From contig BRXU01000026.1 in assembly GCA_030267565.1 (NCBI GenBank), forward strand, positions 1,364,001 to 1,428,000: a DNA stretch of 64,000 nt, given 5' to 3'. Position 1 is the first letter of the stretch; each line of letters starts with the position of its first letter. Under the pieces are notes generated by a model, which saw nothing but the letters and a program-made list of their open reading frames with translations, was not told the DNA's origin and ran no database searches. Shown here one piece after another: positions 9,425-20,600 of this stretch. A program made the position numbers and the translations under genes. The DNA is from Pleodorina starrii. Taxonomy: Eukaryota > Chlorophyta > Chlorophyceae > Chlamydomonadales > Volvocaceae.

Positions 9425-10969
9425 TCAGCCCGTAATCGGTCCGCCGCCGCTTCCGCCGCCGCCGCCGCCACGCCTTCCGCTGCCGAAGCCGCCAAAGCCG
9501 CCGCCGCTGAAGCCGCCGCCGCCGCCGCCACCGGCGGCGGCGGCGGCGGCGGTAGAGGTGCCTCCGCCGTCGGTGTTTCCGGCGGAGGGGCTGCACACCT
9601 GGGGCCTTTGGCCCTCGGCGCCGCGGCCGTGGACTTTGCGACCGCCGCCGCCGCCGCCGCCGCCGCCGCCTCGCACCAGGGGCGCCAGGAACTCACCCAT
9701 GCCCAGTATCTCCGCGAGTGCGACGCTGCTGCACGTGCTGGCGTTGGCTGCCTCCAACATATCCAACCCGGGAACGTTGACGGCGTTGGCGCCGCTGTGC
9801 GACTCACCGCCCAAGGCCACGCCGCCGCCGCCGCCGCCGCCAGCGGCGGCGGCAGCGGCGGCGGCGGCGCCGCCGCCGCTGCTGGCGTTGGAGTCGAGCT
9901 GCCGCATGGCTTTGAACCGCCGCTCACTCACGCGCAGTCGACGCGGGGGGCCCGGCAGCCCAGCCGCGGGCCCCGTCTCCGCCCCGCCGGCGCCGCCGCC
10001 ACTGCGGCCGTCGCTGCTCTCCCCGGCGTCGCCGCCAGGAGAGGCGGTGTCCAGTCCCCGGCTGTCGTAAGTCGTACCAACGGTCGACATCATCAGATCG
10101 CCCGCGTGGCGGCTCGACCAATGGAGGTCCGTTGAGGTGGTGCCGCGGAGGGTGTCTAGGGTTGCAGCAGCGCGGCCGATGCCGCCAACGCCGCCGTCGG
10201 CATCTCCACCGCTGCCGCCGCCGCAATCCGCATTGCCACCGCTGCCGCCGCCGCCGCCATCTGCATCGCCGCCGCCGATGCTGCCGCCGGCGGTCGCGGC
10301 AGCGTCGGACGAGCCGCCGCAGCCGCCGTCGTCCTCGGCGATGGAGGAAATGACATCCGGCCCAGCTAGGCCGCCACAGCCGGAGCCCAGAGCGCCGCCG
10401 CCATGAACCCGCCCCGCGCGCCCGCACTGCCCGTTCCCCCCGCGCCTATCCGGCAACAGTGTCCAAGCGAGGCCGAGGACTGGATGCGGCGCTAAGGGCA
10501 TCGCGACCGGGCGCAGAACGCCACGGCCCGCAGCCGCGGCGGTGGCAGCCGCCAGGCCCAGGGGGGATGGAGAGGTGGCGCGAGGGCTGGTGGTGGTGGG
10601 AACGCCGATGCCGCGCGGAGCACTCGTGCTCCACTGCCGGGCATTTGGTGGGAGGACACCGGTGCCGACGGTCGGCGGCGTCGCACCGGGTCTGGCCGGC
10701 CAACGGTTTGGCACCAGCGCCTGCATGGGCCCGGTCGGCGCCATGGTCACGGGTTCGATTCCCGTCGGGGGCGATCGTGGCGCCGGCATTCCCGGCTCGT
10801 TCCGCTGCCACTGCATGGCCTGTTGCTGTGGCTGAGGCCGACGAGGCAAATCAGCCGTGGGTGAAGCGCCAGCGCCAGCGCCAGCGGCAGTGGTAGGTGT
10901 GGGGGCTGGCGGCGGCCGTGGCGGCGGCTGGGTCCAAAGATACGTGCGCATAAGGCCCTTGCCCTTGAC
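9425..10969 (-). CDS. gene A terminal exon: last catalytic strand plus 500-residue tail
   Basis: Starts [12 protein letters not shown], the final cyclase strands with the triphosphate-binding Lys. It then runs through about 500 residues of Pro, Ala, Gly and Gln-rich sequence to a stop at 9425. Gene B stops only 26 residues after the same acceptor, so the tail is dispensable for catalysis and is probably regulatory, or disordered filler. Confidence 0.8.
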   Translation of the reverse strand, partial: VKGKGLMRTYLWTQPPPRPPPAPTPTTAAGAGAGASPTADLPRRPQPQQQAMQWQRNEPGMPAPRSPPTGIEPVTMAPTGPMQALVPNRWPARPGATPPTVGTGVLPPNARQWSTSAPRGIGVPTTTSPRATSPSPLGLAAATAAAAGRGVLRPVAMPLAPHPVLGLAWTLLPDRRGGNGQCGRAGRVHGGGALGSGCGGLAGPDVISSIAEDDGGCGGSSDAAATAGGSIGGGDADGGGGGSGGNADCGGGSGGDADGGVGGIGRAAATLDTLRGTTSTDLHWSSRHAGDLMMSTVGTTYDSRGLDTASPGGDAGESSDGRSGGGAGGAETGPAAGLPGPPRRLRVSERRFKAMRQLDSNASSGGGAAAAAAAAAGGGGGGGVALGGESHSGANAVNVPGLDMLEAANASTCSSVALAEILGMGEFLAPLVRGGGGGGGGGGRKVHGRGAEGQRPQVCSPSAGNTDGGGTSTAAAAAAGGGGGGGFSGGGFGGFGSGRRGGGGGGSGGGPITG

Positions 10970-13900
10970 CTGCGCAGCAAACCAGGGGGGGCCCCGGCAG
11001 ACGATGCGCTGGTTAGGGTATTTTTTCGGCCGACAAGGCCATGAGGGGGCTGGGGCTGAAACGACCGAAGCGCGAAATGAGGCAAAGGGGCGGTCGGGGA
11101 GATGACGCAGCAACCGAAATGCGCTGTGGGGGAGTGTGTGTGGAAGATGGAGGGCGTTGGGCTGTATGGAGCGCTAATAAGGAGAGACCAGGCGAGCGGG
11201 GGATGGCACGCTACGGCCCACGTGTCGTGGCTCGTAGGCCATTGCGACGCGCGCATTGTTGTGCTCCAATGGTCGTTTTGACCCACGGGTCGGGACGACC
11301 CCGACCCCAGGGGTCGCTACGACCCGCAGGTCATTTTGACCCATGGGTCATCCTGACCCGCGGGCCATTTTGACCCATGGGTCATCCTGACCCGCGGGCC
11401 ATTTTGACCCATGGGTCATCCTGTCCCGCGGGCCAAGTTGACCCATGGGTCATCCTTACCCGCGGGCCAAATTGACCCATGAGTCATCCTGACCCGCGGG
11501 CCATTTTGACCCATGGGTCATCCTGACCCGCGGGCCATTTTGACCCATGGGTCATCCTGACCCGCGGGCCATTTTGACCCATGGGTCATCCTGACCCGCG
11601 GGCCATTTTGACCCATGGGTCATCCTGTCCCGCGAGCCAAAGTGACCCATGGGTCATCCTTACCCGCGGGCCAAATTGACCCATGGGTCATCCTGACCCG
11701 CGGGCCAAATTGACCCATGGGTCATCCTGTCCCGCGGGCCAAATTGACCCATGGGTCATCCTGTCCCGCGGGCCAAATTGACCCGTGGGTCATCCTGACC
11801 CGCGGGCCAAATTGACCCATGGGTCATCCTGACCCACGGGCCAAATTGACCCACGGGTCATCCTGACCCGCGGGCCAAATTGACCCATGGGTCATCCTGA
11901 CCCACGGGGCCATGTTGACCCATGGGTCATCCTGACCCACGGGGCCATGTTGACCCATGGGTCATCCTGATCCCCGGGTCGTTCGACGCACGAGTTCTCC
12001 CATCTCGCCCCTGCGGTCTGTCATGTTCCCAAATAAAAGTAATCACAGAGTAGCCACGGCCGTGGCTGCCATGCATAGCACGCACACGAGGTTGCATGGT
12101 TCCCCACTCCATGGCATATACAGGCAAGGCTTGGCTCGTTGGCTGTGAGCAGCCAGCAATGTCACAAGTCATTGCCGTCTCCCACCCCCACCGCCGCCCT
12201 CCCCTCCCCTCCCCTCCCCACCACCTCGCGCACCTCGACGCCGCCGGTGGACTCCCAGCCCTCCACTGCCGCCGGGTCCCTCTGCCGCAGCAACTGGAAG
12301 CAGTCCTCGCTGATGTGGATGGAGCCCGCCACGCCCGAGCTCTCCATGCGGCTAGCTGCGGGGGATCGAAGGCAAGGTAGCAAGCGGGTTTTACAACGAG
12401 GGGCCCTGAGCTACCGGTAAGGGCCTCTGGGTTTTGCACAGACACGGTAGGCCGGGGGAAAAGACGTCGCCACAAGGCTGCCACGCCGGGGGTGGTGTAG
12501 GGTGTGGTATGCATGTATGGAGGGCTTGTTGGGGCCCGCCCGGGCTACAGACAGCGGGATGGGAGGTGGTGCAGGAGCGTGGGCGCGTTGCAGGAGCGCT
12601 CAAATTTGGGGAAGTCGGGAGAGGAGACGCGTGCCAGCGAGGGAGCACACCACACTTCACCCACAGCCCCGCCCAACTCAATTTCTTTTCCACCTCGCCT
12701 GACCCGCGCCCTTAGCCTTCTTCTGCCCCCGCCCCCCGCCGCTTCTCACCCGTGTTGACGGTCTCCCCGAAGAGGCAGAAGCGCGGCATGCGGGTGCCCA
12801 CCACGCCGCTGACCACGGGGCCGCTGTGGATGCCCACTCGCACCCGCACGGGCTGGCCGGTGGTGGGCAGGGCCACGGAGGAGGCGGCCACGAGCATGGC
12901 CTGGTTCACGGGGTGAGGAGAACGGAGTAACGAGTGATGTCCGGAATCGGGCTCAGGCAGCTGGAACTGGTGATTCCATCTATCTTGCCACAGCCCTTCC
13001 ATCCCACACTACTCCCGATCCTGCTCCCAGCCGCACCTTCGCAAACCCCACCACGTTGGCCGCCTGGTCCGGGTCCACCTGGCCTCCCCCTTGCACCGCC
13101 GCCATGCCGTCCTCGTCCTTCCGGATGAGCCCCCCGGCGACCATGTAGCAGTCGCCGATGGTCTCCACCTACGAGGCAGCGAGTAGGGAGGGAAAGGGAG
13201 GGAAAGGGGAGGAAAGAGGAGGAAAGGAGGGTTCCTTAGGGTTCCTTTTTGGTTGGTTGGCGGGAGTGAGCGAGGGGCGGGAGTTGCCGCCCGAAGGTAG
13301 GGGCGGGGCGGGCATTGCAGAACCATCTAGACACGCACCCCACCATGCTTCACTGTTGGCCCGCCCAAGCACCAGCAGTACGTAAACCAACGAACAAACG
13401 AATAAACCAACCAAACCAACCAACAACCCACCCACCCACCTTGTAGACGCGGTAGTGGTCCAACATAGAGTCGAAGCGCGTGAAGAGTGTGTTGAGGAAG
13501 GACATGACCACATCCGGAGGCAGCATCTTGCACACCGGAGTAAAGCCTGTATGGTAATGGAAGGCACACACACACACATGGAGCGAGGGGGACGAGGGCA
13601 CGAGGGGTGAAGCCTGTAAATAGAGTAAAGCATGCATGCGTGGTGGTGTGACCGATAAGACAGGCGACCAACTGTACCAGCACCTGTACAAAATACACGT
13701 GTACATCGGCTGCTGCTGCGTAACCGTTACGTACCTTGGATGTCAGCAAACAGAACCGTCACCTGCGTGCCGATGGATGGATGGATTGGATGAGTCCCAG
13801 TGAGGCAGGTCGCAGTCGTCAGATAGATTGGGGGACGGAAGGAAACGAAGGAATGCGCCATTAGCTAGATCGATAGTTTGGATGGCAAGTCTTCTATCTA

Positions 13901-14622
13901 TCTGTGCCAGGCGACCAACGGCGGCCCCTGATATAGGGGGCCACACACAGCGCACGATAAGAGGCTCGACCCGCCCTGCCCTACGCAGCTGTATGTATGC
14001 AGGCCCCCGCCGGAGGCTCCACCCCCCGCCCATGCATTACATCCTTGGTTCACACATACATCCTGTTCGACTGTTGACACATACACACACAGACGGGTGG
14101 ATGGATGGATGCACGCATGTGCATACGTATCCACGCAACTCGCACACGCACCCATACCATACCATCGATACCGGCGAGCAATGCAAGTTATGCAACAAGT
14201 AACGAAGCCAGCAGTCGTCCCAGTAGTCCCACGCACGCACCTGTGAGTGCCAGATTGCCAGGCGGTTGCAGTCCCGAATTTGTGGCCGCCAACGTGCGGT
14301 GGTGGCAGCGGCAGCGGCGGCAGTAGCAGCAGCAGCAGCAGCCTCTGCTTCCAACAGGCCACTGCTGGCCCTGTCCCTGCCCAGCTCCTGCTGCGACTCT
14401 TCAGCAGGGTCCTCGTCTTCAGGCTGGTCGGTCATCAACGACTCCGGCGCAGCCCACATGCCTGCCTCCTCCATGATGTACTGCAGCACTGTACGTACAT
14501 GCATGTGGGGTCGGTACGGTAATTACGTAAGGACGACGGACGGACGGACGGGCAACCGGGTGGAGGTTCAACGGGAGGGAGGCCGGCCGCATGTAAGGCG
14601 ATTGAAACGAACAGCAGATACC

Positions 14623-14658
<36 letters not shown>

Positions 14659-17600
14659 TTAATACGCCCGACAGAGCCGAGGCGTGGGTTATGGGAGCAG
14701 GAGGGGTGGGGTGTCGGGTTGCCCCGATCCCAGGCCTCTCCCGCTACCGCGCAGATACCGTACTTTTTGCTTGCAGCAAAGTACGCCCATACATCATATC
14801 AGCGCATTCCCGATCTGTTTATTTCTCGATCATACAAGCGCACGGCATACCTACCAATCAACAGATCACCAGGGCACAGCGTGACCAGACGACTCGGTCC
14901 CAGAGCAGGCCCACAAATCAATGAAAATATGTTTACACGCATATTCAGGGACTGCCGCCCTTTGTAGTTCCTAATAACTAAAACGGCGGGTGCCATCGAT
15001 ATGCCGGAGCGGTACACCACACAAATACTAATCCTTGTTCAGTTGGAGCGAGGCCCACTTCCCCTCCCGAATCCGTGTCCCCTTCCTTCCTTCCTTCCTT
15101 CCTTCCTTCCTTCCTTCCTTCCTTCCTTCCTTCCTTCCTTCCTTACATACCGTGTCGCGGGAAGATCTGCTCCAGCAGACGGTGCTCCGTCTCCGAAACC
15201 TGCGCCACGTGCCTCTCCGCGACCACCTTGGCGGTCACATCGCGCTGCATCACCACCACCCCACGTTGGCCGCTGACAGGGTCCACCAGCCCCACCGCCA
15301 CCACCTCGTGCCAGCACTCGGCACCGCTGGCATCAGCAGCAGCAGTGTCTGCAGCAGCAGCAGCATTGGCGGTCTCATCCCTTTCCACCGCACCAGCCGC
15401 AGCTGCAGCTGTGCCGGCAGTGGCAGCGGCACCAGCTGCCACTGCTGCCCCTGTTCCTGCTGCAGTGATCTCCCTGCTGGGGGCCGCAAATGGCTTCTGC
15501 TGGGAGCAGAAGTGGCCGCCGATCCCCTGATCTAGTCCTCCTGTACCGCCGCCCCTGCCGCCCTGGTGGCTACAGCTACCATAATTGTGAGGCTGCCGCT
15601 GTTGCTGCTGCTGCTCGTAGAGGCGAACGCTGGCTCTAACTCCCTCCCTGCTGGAAACATCGGTGCCGGCCCCAGCAGCGTGCATCCCGCCGCCAGTGGC
15701 TTGCAGCGCCACTTCCACCTCCATGTCATCAGCCATTTCTGCTGACATCATCATCACCGACCCCGACACATTCGCTTCCTGGAACGCAGCAGCGGGCCCA
15801 GCGGCGGCGGCGGCGGTGAGAGCGGCAGCAGCCGTAGCACAGGAGGTGGTGGACGAGTGCTCTGCTGTCGCCAAGCGATGGAGGGCGGCGGCTGCAGCAC
15901 CGGCGCTGTGGATTGAGGAGGCACACGCAGACGCGCCGCGCGGATGGGGCATCTTGGATTTTGCCGCCTCGGCCGCCACCAGCATAGAGTGCAGATCAGT
16001 TCCACCGCCACGGCCATCAACCCGCCGGGTGTGGCGGCAGACACCATCCCCTTGCCTGGCGTCCATCTCCTCATCCCACCCTCCATCAGCCACTGTGTCT
16101 CGCGCCGCCCACAAGCCGCTCTTGTCGACCCCACTTGCAACCGGTGAGAAGCTTGCACCCGAGCGCACGGGACCCGGCTGGCTGAAGGATGCCTGCGAGA
16201 GCGCCGAGGCCATCACTGCTGCTCCGGAACCACCACCACCACCACCCCCGATGACGTAAGGCTGCGCCGTGCGCGTGCGTCGGCCTGACCTGGCGCGTGC
16301 TGCCGCTGCTGCTGCTGCACTTCCACTTCCCCCGCCGCCTGCTGCTGATGCCGCACTCATAGCCCGAGAAGACGAGGACCTCTTTGGGAGTAAAGGTGCG
16401 GTGCGCAGCGATGCAGCAAACGCCACGACCCGGGACGGTGGCGCGGTGGTGGCGGTGGCGGACCTGACACCTCCGCCTCCACCTCCGCCTCCGCCAAGCC
16501 CACGTGGGGGTGAGGAGGCCAGGAGCGCCACGCTGGCGGCGGCGTCGGGTCGGTTGTGGTCAGGCGTGGAGTTATTGGAGGCGAGCGCGGTCGCAAGGTT
16601 GGACTCAAAGCTTTGTCTGGTGGAGTAGCGGGAGGCATCAGAAGAACCCGATTGGTAGGCCAGCAGGAGGGGCGCCCTCGCTGCCAGCACCGCCGGCGGC
16701 AGCGGCGGTGCGCCACTCCCCCAAGTGAACTGGCTGCCGCTTGAGAAGTTGCCACCACCTCCACCACTGACCACATTATTGCCGCCGTGCCTGCCGGTTC
16801 CGCTGCCACCAGCGGCCATGATCCGCGCCTGCAAGTCACTGGGCAGCGGCAGGAGCTTGTCCGTCGTCATGTCGCTCTTCATCAGACCCGAGGGCGACTC
16901 TATCGGGCCGCCCGCCCTGGGCGCTGAGGCTGGCGAGCCCGGGAGCGCCGTGTATCCCTCCGGGCCTTGCGGCGGTCCACCGCCGTGTGGTGGTGGTGGC
17001 GGATGCCAGTAGCCGGCCTTGGTAGTGGAGGATGACTGCGGCAGGACGACACAGCTGCTTGCAGGGTCCAATGTAGAAGCGCAGCAGCAGCCGCTGGAGT
17101 ATGGGCTGCTCTGCCACGCAGCAGCCACAGCAGAGCCAACACCAGCACCAGCACCGGCACCAGCACCACCACCACCGGCACCACCACCAGCACAGCCAAC
17201 AGGCTGCGGCTGCGATCTTGAGGCCGTCCCAGCAGCCTCCGGGCCCGTATCCTGAGCCGGTGCCGCCCCAGCAGCAGCCTGCTGCTTCATCCTGTAGGCG
17301 GCGGCCTCTGCAGCAGCAGTTGATGACTGCGGAGGCCCGCAGCAGCCGATGGCGGCGGCGGATGTCTGTGTCGATGCCGTTAGGCCCGAGGGGCTCGCGG
17401 CTGTGGGCATGGTGGTGGTGGTGGTGGTGCTGACACAGGCGCCGTTGCTGCCCCCGCTCGAGACAGCTGCAGCAGTGCCGTCGAAAGCAACCTGCATATG
17501 CATCCATAAGTTCATCCGGCGGGCGGAGGCAGGGGAGCGCCTGTATGTCGTACATCAGCGGGTACTGCAGGTACTGCAAAAGATATGAAGAGCCCCAGAA

Positions 17601-20600
17601 AGAACATGTGAGGAGAGGTGAATGAATTCACGTCATACAGTGTGGCTGCTTGGTGGGTGCGGTGTTGTCGAAAGTTCCTTTCGCCGGCTGGGAATGAAGT
17701 AAGAGGCCCCCGAGACAATTTAGCCAAACCAGGGCCCACAAACCGAAACCCTCTAACCAAACCCACCTGCCAGGTACTGGTGCTCATTGTGTGAACAGAC
17801 GCCCACCGCCTCGGCGTTGCCTGGTGAGAACGCCAACGGGGCCGGGAGCCTGAACGCGAGACGCCGGCCTCCGCGGGCATCGCTCCTGTTGCTGTCGCAG
17901 CTGCTGCTGCTGCTGCTGCTGCCGTTCCAGCACTCCAGTTGCGAGACCAGAGTGGCTGCCGCGCCGCGTCCATTCCACCGGTGGCCGCCTCCAGTAGTTC
18001 CCCTTTTGCCGCCCGTGCCACCTCCTCCTCGCCCCCAGCAGATCCACCACCCGCTGCCACGCCCGCCACCACCACCGCCGCTGCTGCTGCTGCTGCTGCC
18101 GGTCCCTGCACTGCGTCGTCGGCACCGCCGCGGTTCGGCGACGCGCCTGCTGCAGCTGCATCGCGGAACGACGTGCACGACAGCTGCACAGATACACGGC
18201 CGCCGTCGGCCATGGTCAACGGACCGCCGCCGGCGGTGAAGCCAAGACTGGTGCTGGCGCCGCTGCGCGGGCGCTGCCGCCGTACCCCGGCGCTGAATGA
18301 GCGAAAGAGCCCCATCGGCGAACCCCAAGCGTGGGTGCGCTGCTGCTGATGCTGCTGCTGAATGCAGGATGAGGCGCGAACAGCCTCTACAGACACACGC
18401 GTGCCGCCAACATCCGGCGGCGGGGAGCGGGCGTCGCCTCCGCCACCGTCATACCCAACCCTGCTGGCGCTGCTGCTGCTGCCGCGACCAGCGCCACCGG
18501 CGGGGTTGTCTGCTGACGGCGCGTGTTGCTGCGCTGCGCCGGCACCAACCTGGTGGTGGTTGCCGGAGCGGCTCCCTGCCGCCGCCACACTCCTCTCCAC
18601 CGCCGCAGCAGTCGCCTGCTGTTGCTGGGGTGCAGCAGCAGCGGAGAAGCCCCAAGCCGCGGCGACTCGCGCGGTGAAGCTGCCACCGGGCTGCTTCTGG
18701 CTGCTTGCTGGTAGGGCCTCCGCCCTCACCCCGGCTCCACCAGCAGCACCAGCCAGGCGAGGACCGGCCGCCGCCGCCGCGGTGGTGTGGGCACCCGCAG
18801 TGCCACGGCTGCCGCCGCCATCGCCACCACCGCCACGACGGCCGCCACCCAGAAGCAACGAGGATGGAGAGGTTTTCGACCTCCGTGGCGTGCTCTGGTG
18901 ACGACTCGGGGTCGACGACACGCCCGCTCTCCCCGCCGTTGGCGCTCTGCCGGCAGCAGCTGCGGGTGCAGCAGAGGGCGCTGCTGGGGGACGATGCTGG
19001 GGGACGATGCCGCCACCGCCGCCGCCAGAGCCCTGCACGCATTTACAGGCGGGCAGGAACGCAGGATACATTCTGTTACAGGTGCAGGGTCAAGGGAGGA
19101 ACAATCAGGGAACTCAAGCCAGACGTACAGTAAGCGCCTGCAGATAACCAGGTCGACCAGCAGGGGGGCATCCAGCCAAGCGCCCACCTATCCCCTTATC
19201 CGTCCCTCCTCGCCCCCACTCGACCCCCAGCCCCGTAACCTTCCCGCCCCCATCGTACGGCACCTGATCTGTTGGGTTGGGTTCCTCGGAGGTTCCGGAG
19301 CAGGAGCTGCTGCTTGGAGCGTCCGGGTTCAGGGTCCGGGGCACACGGACCATGCCTGATTGCGGGGCCAACGAAGGTCGAGGGCCCATCCAGGGGCGAG
19401 CGCGACGTTGGATTGCGTTGGTTGGATTGGGCTCAGGTACAAGTGGTTTCGGAGCCTTAGGGTGCAGCGCTCCACACACAGTGATCCGGGTCCGAGCCCC
19501 TCACCCATGTGGGTTCAAACCCTAATTCCCCGGATGTCATCCTCAAGGATCGCCACACACCAGGTCACCAGCCCGCGGCCCACCTAGCTGCCCATACGGC
19601 CCGGCCAGCCAGTATGTAGGCCACCCCCCGTCCTCCGCAGGCACACACTCACATACACATACACATACACACACACTCGCCCACCTTGCCATGTGCCACC
19701 CTCAGCCGCCGTCACCCCCCAAAGCTCCTCCAGCTTGCTCCTCTCATAAGCAAACAATGCGAGGAGCGCGCTGTGGCTGCTGCTGCTGCTGCCCGCCCCC
19801 GGCGGTTCCGTGGCCGCTGCTGTCCCGAAGCGACCCACGGGTCTGCCGGCAGGCACCACCGCCGACAAGGCAGAGCGCGGGTCCTGGAGCCGCCACAACG
19901 CCTCCTCCTCCTCCTCCTCCTCGTCGTCGTCGTTGGTCGTCCGTCCGCCGTCCACCGCCATCTTACCTTTGGCGCTGCCTCCCAGGGACATCAGCCTGCT
20001 GAGGAGGCCCTTGGAGGTCCCGGCCCGGCGGGGCGTCCCCGACTTGCCGCTGGCGCCTGCACTGCGCGGCCGAGCCGCGCCGTGGCCTGTGGACCCTGCT
20101 CTTGCCGCGGCCGCCGTCGAAGCGGGCGCTGTTGCGGGCCTCGAGCCCCAGGTGTTCGACTGACGCACGGCCAACCGCGGGCCAAAGTAATCGAGGCTGG
20201 CGGCATTCTGAAAGGAAGGAGGGTAAAAAGAAGATACCGCAGCGGAGACGGAGACGGCGTTAGCGAACGGACCCGGGGGCAATATTTACCGAACCAAGAC
20301 GAGAGGCACAGCGACCGCGTCGCCGCCAAACCAACCCCGAAGTGCGTCGGTATGGTGGCAGGCGCGCGACAGGGGCAGCGGGTGGACGTACAGGCGCCGT
20401 ACGCTCGCGGGACGAGCACGCAGATGCTGGTGCAAGGTAGGTCGAGTGCAGCCCCCTGAGATGCCACACATGTGCTGCCGCTGACAATCAATGAAACGTG
20501 GGTTAAGCGCTGTTCGGGGGACAGCCTATGTTGCGACCAACCTGGAACTGGGACCTCAGTGGTGGCTTAATGACACTCAGTGACCTCAGTGGCTTATTAA

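Noticed and set aside
10738..10775. T-arm-like sequence GGTCACGGGTTCGATTCCCG suggesting a tRNA
   Set aside because: No matching 5' acceptor strand, D arm or anticodon arm lies within tRNA distance, and the sequence is inside the open terminal exon of gene A.
16836..17579. Alternative frame [20 protein letters not shown] as the start of gene A exon 5
   Set aside because: It begins after a better acceptor (17574) but is in the wrong phase for the conserved [14 protein letters not shown] and PAC segments; the weaker acceptor at 17492 keeps phase. An extra small exon here is still possible.
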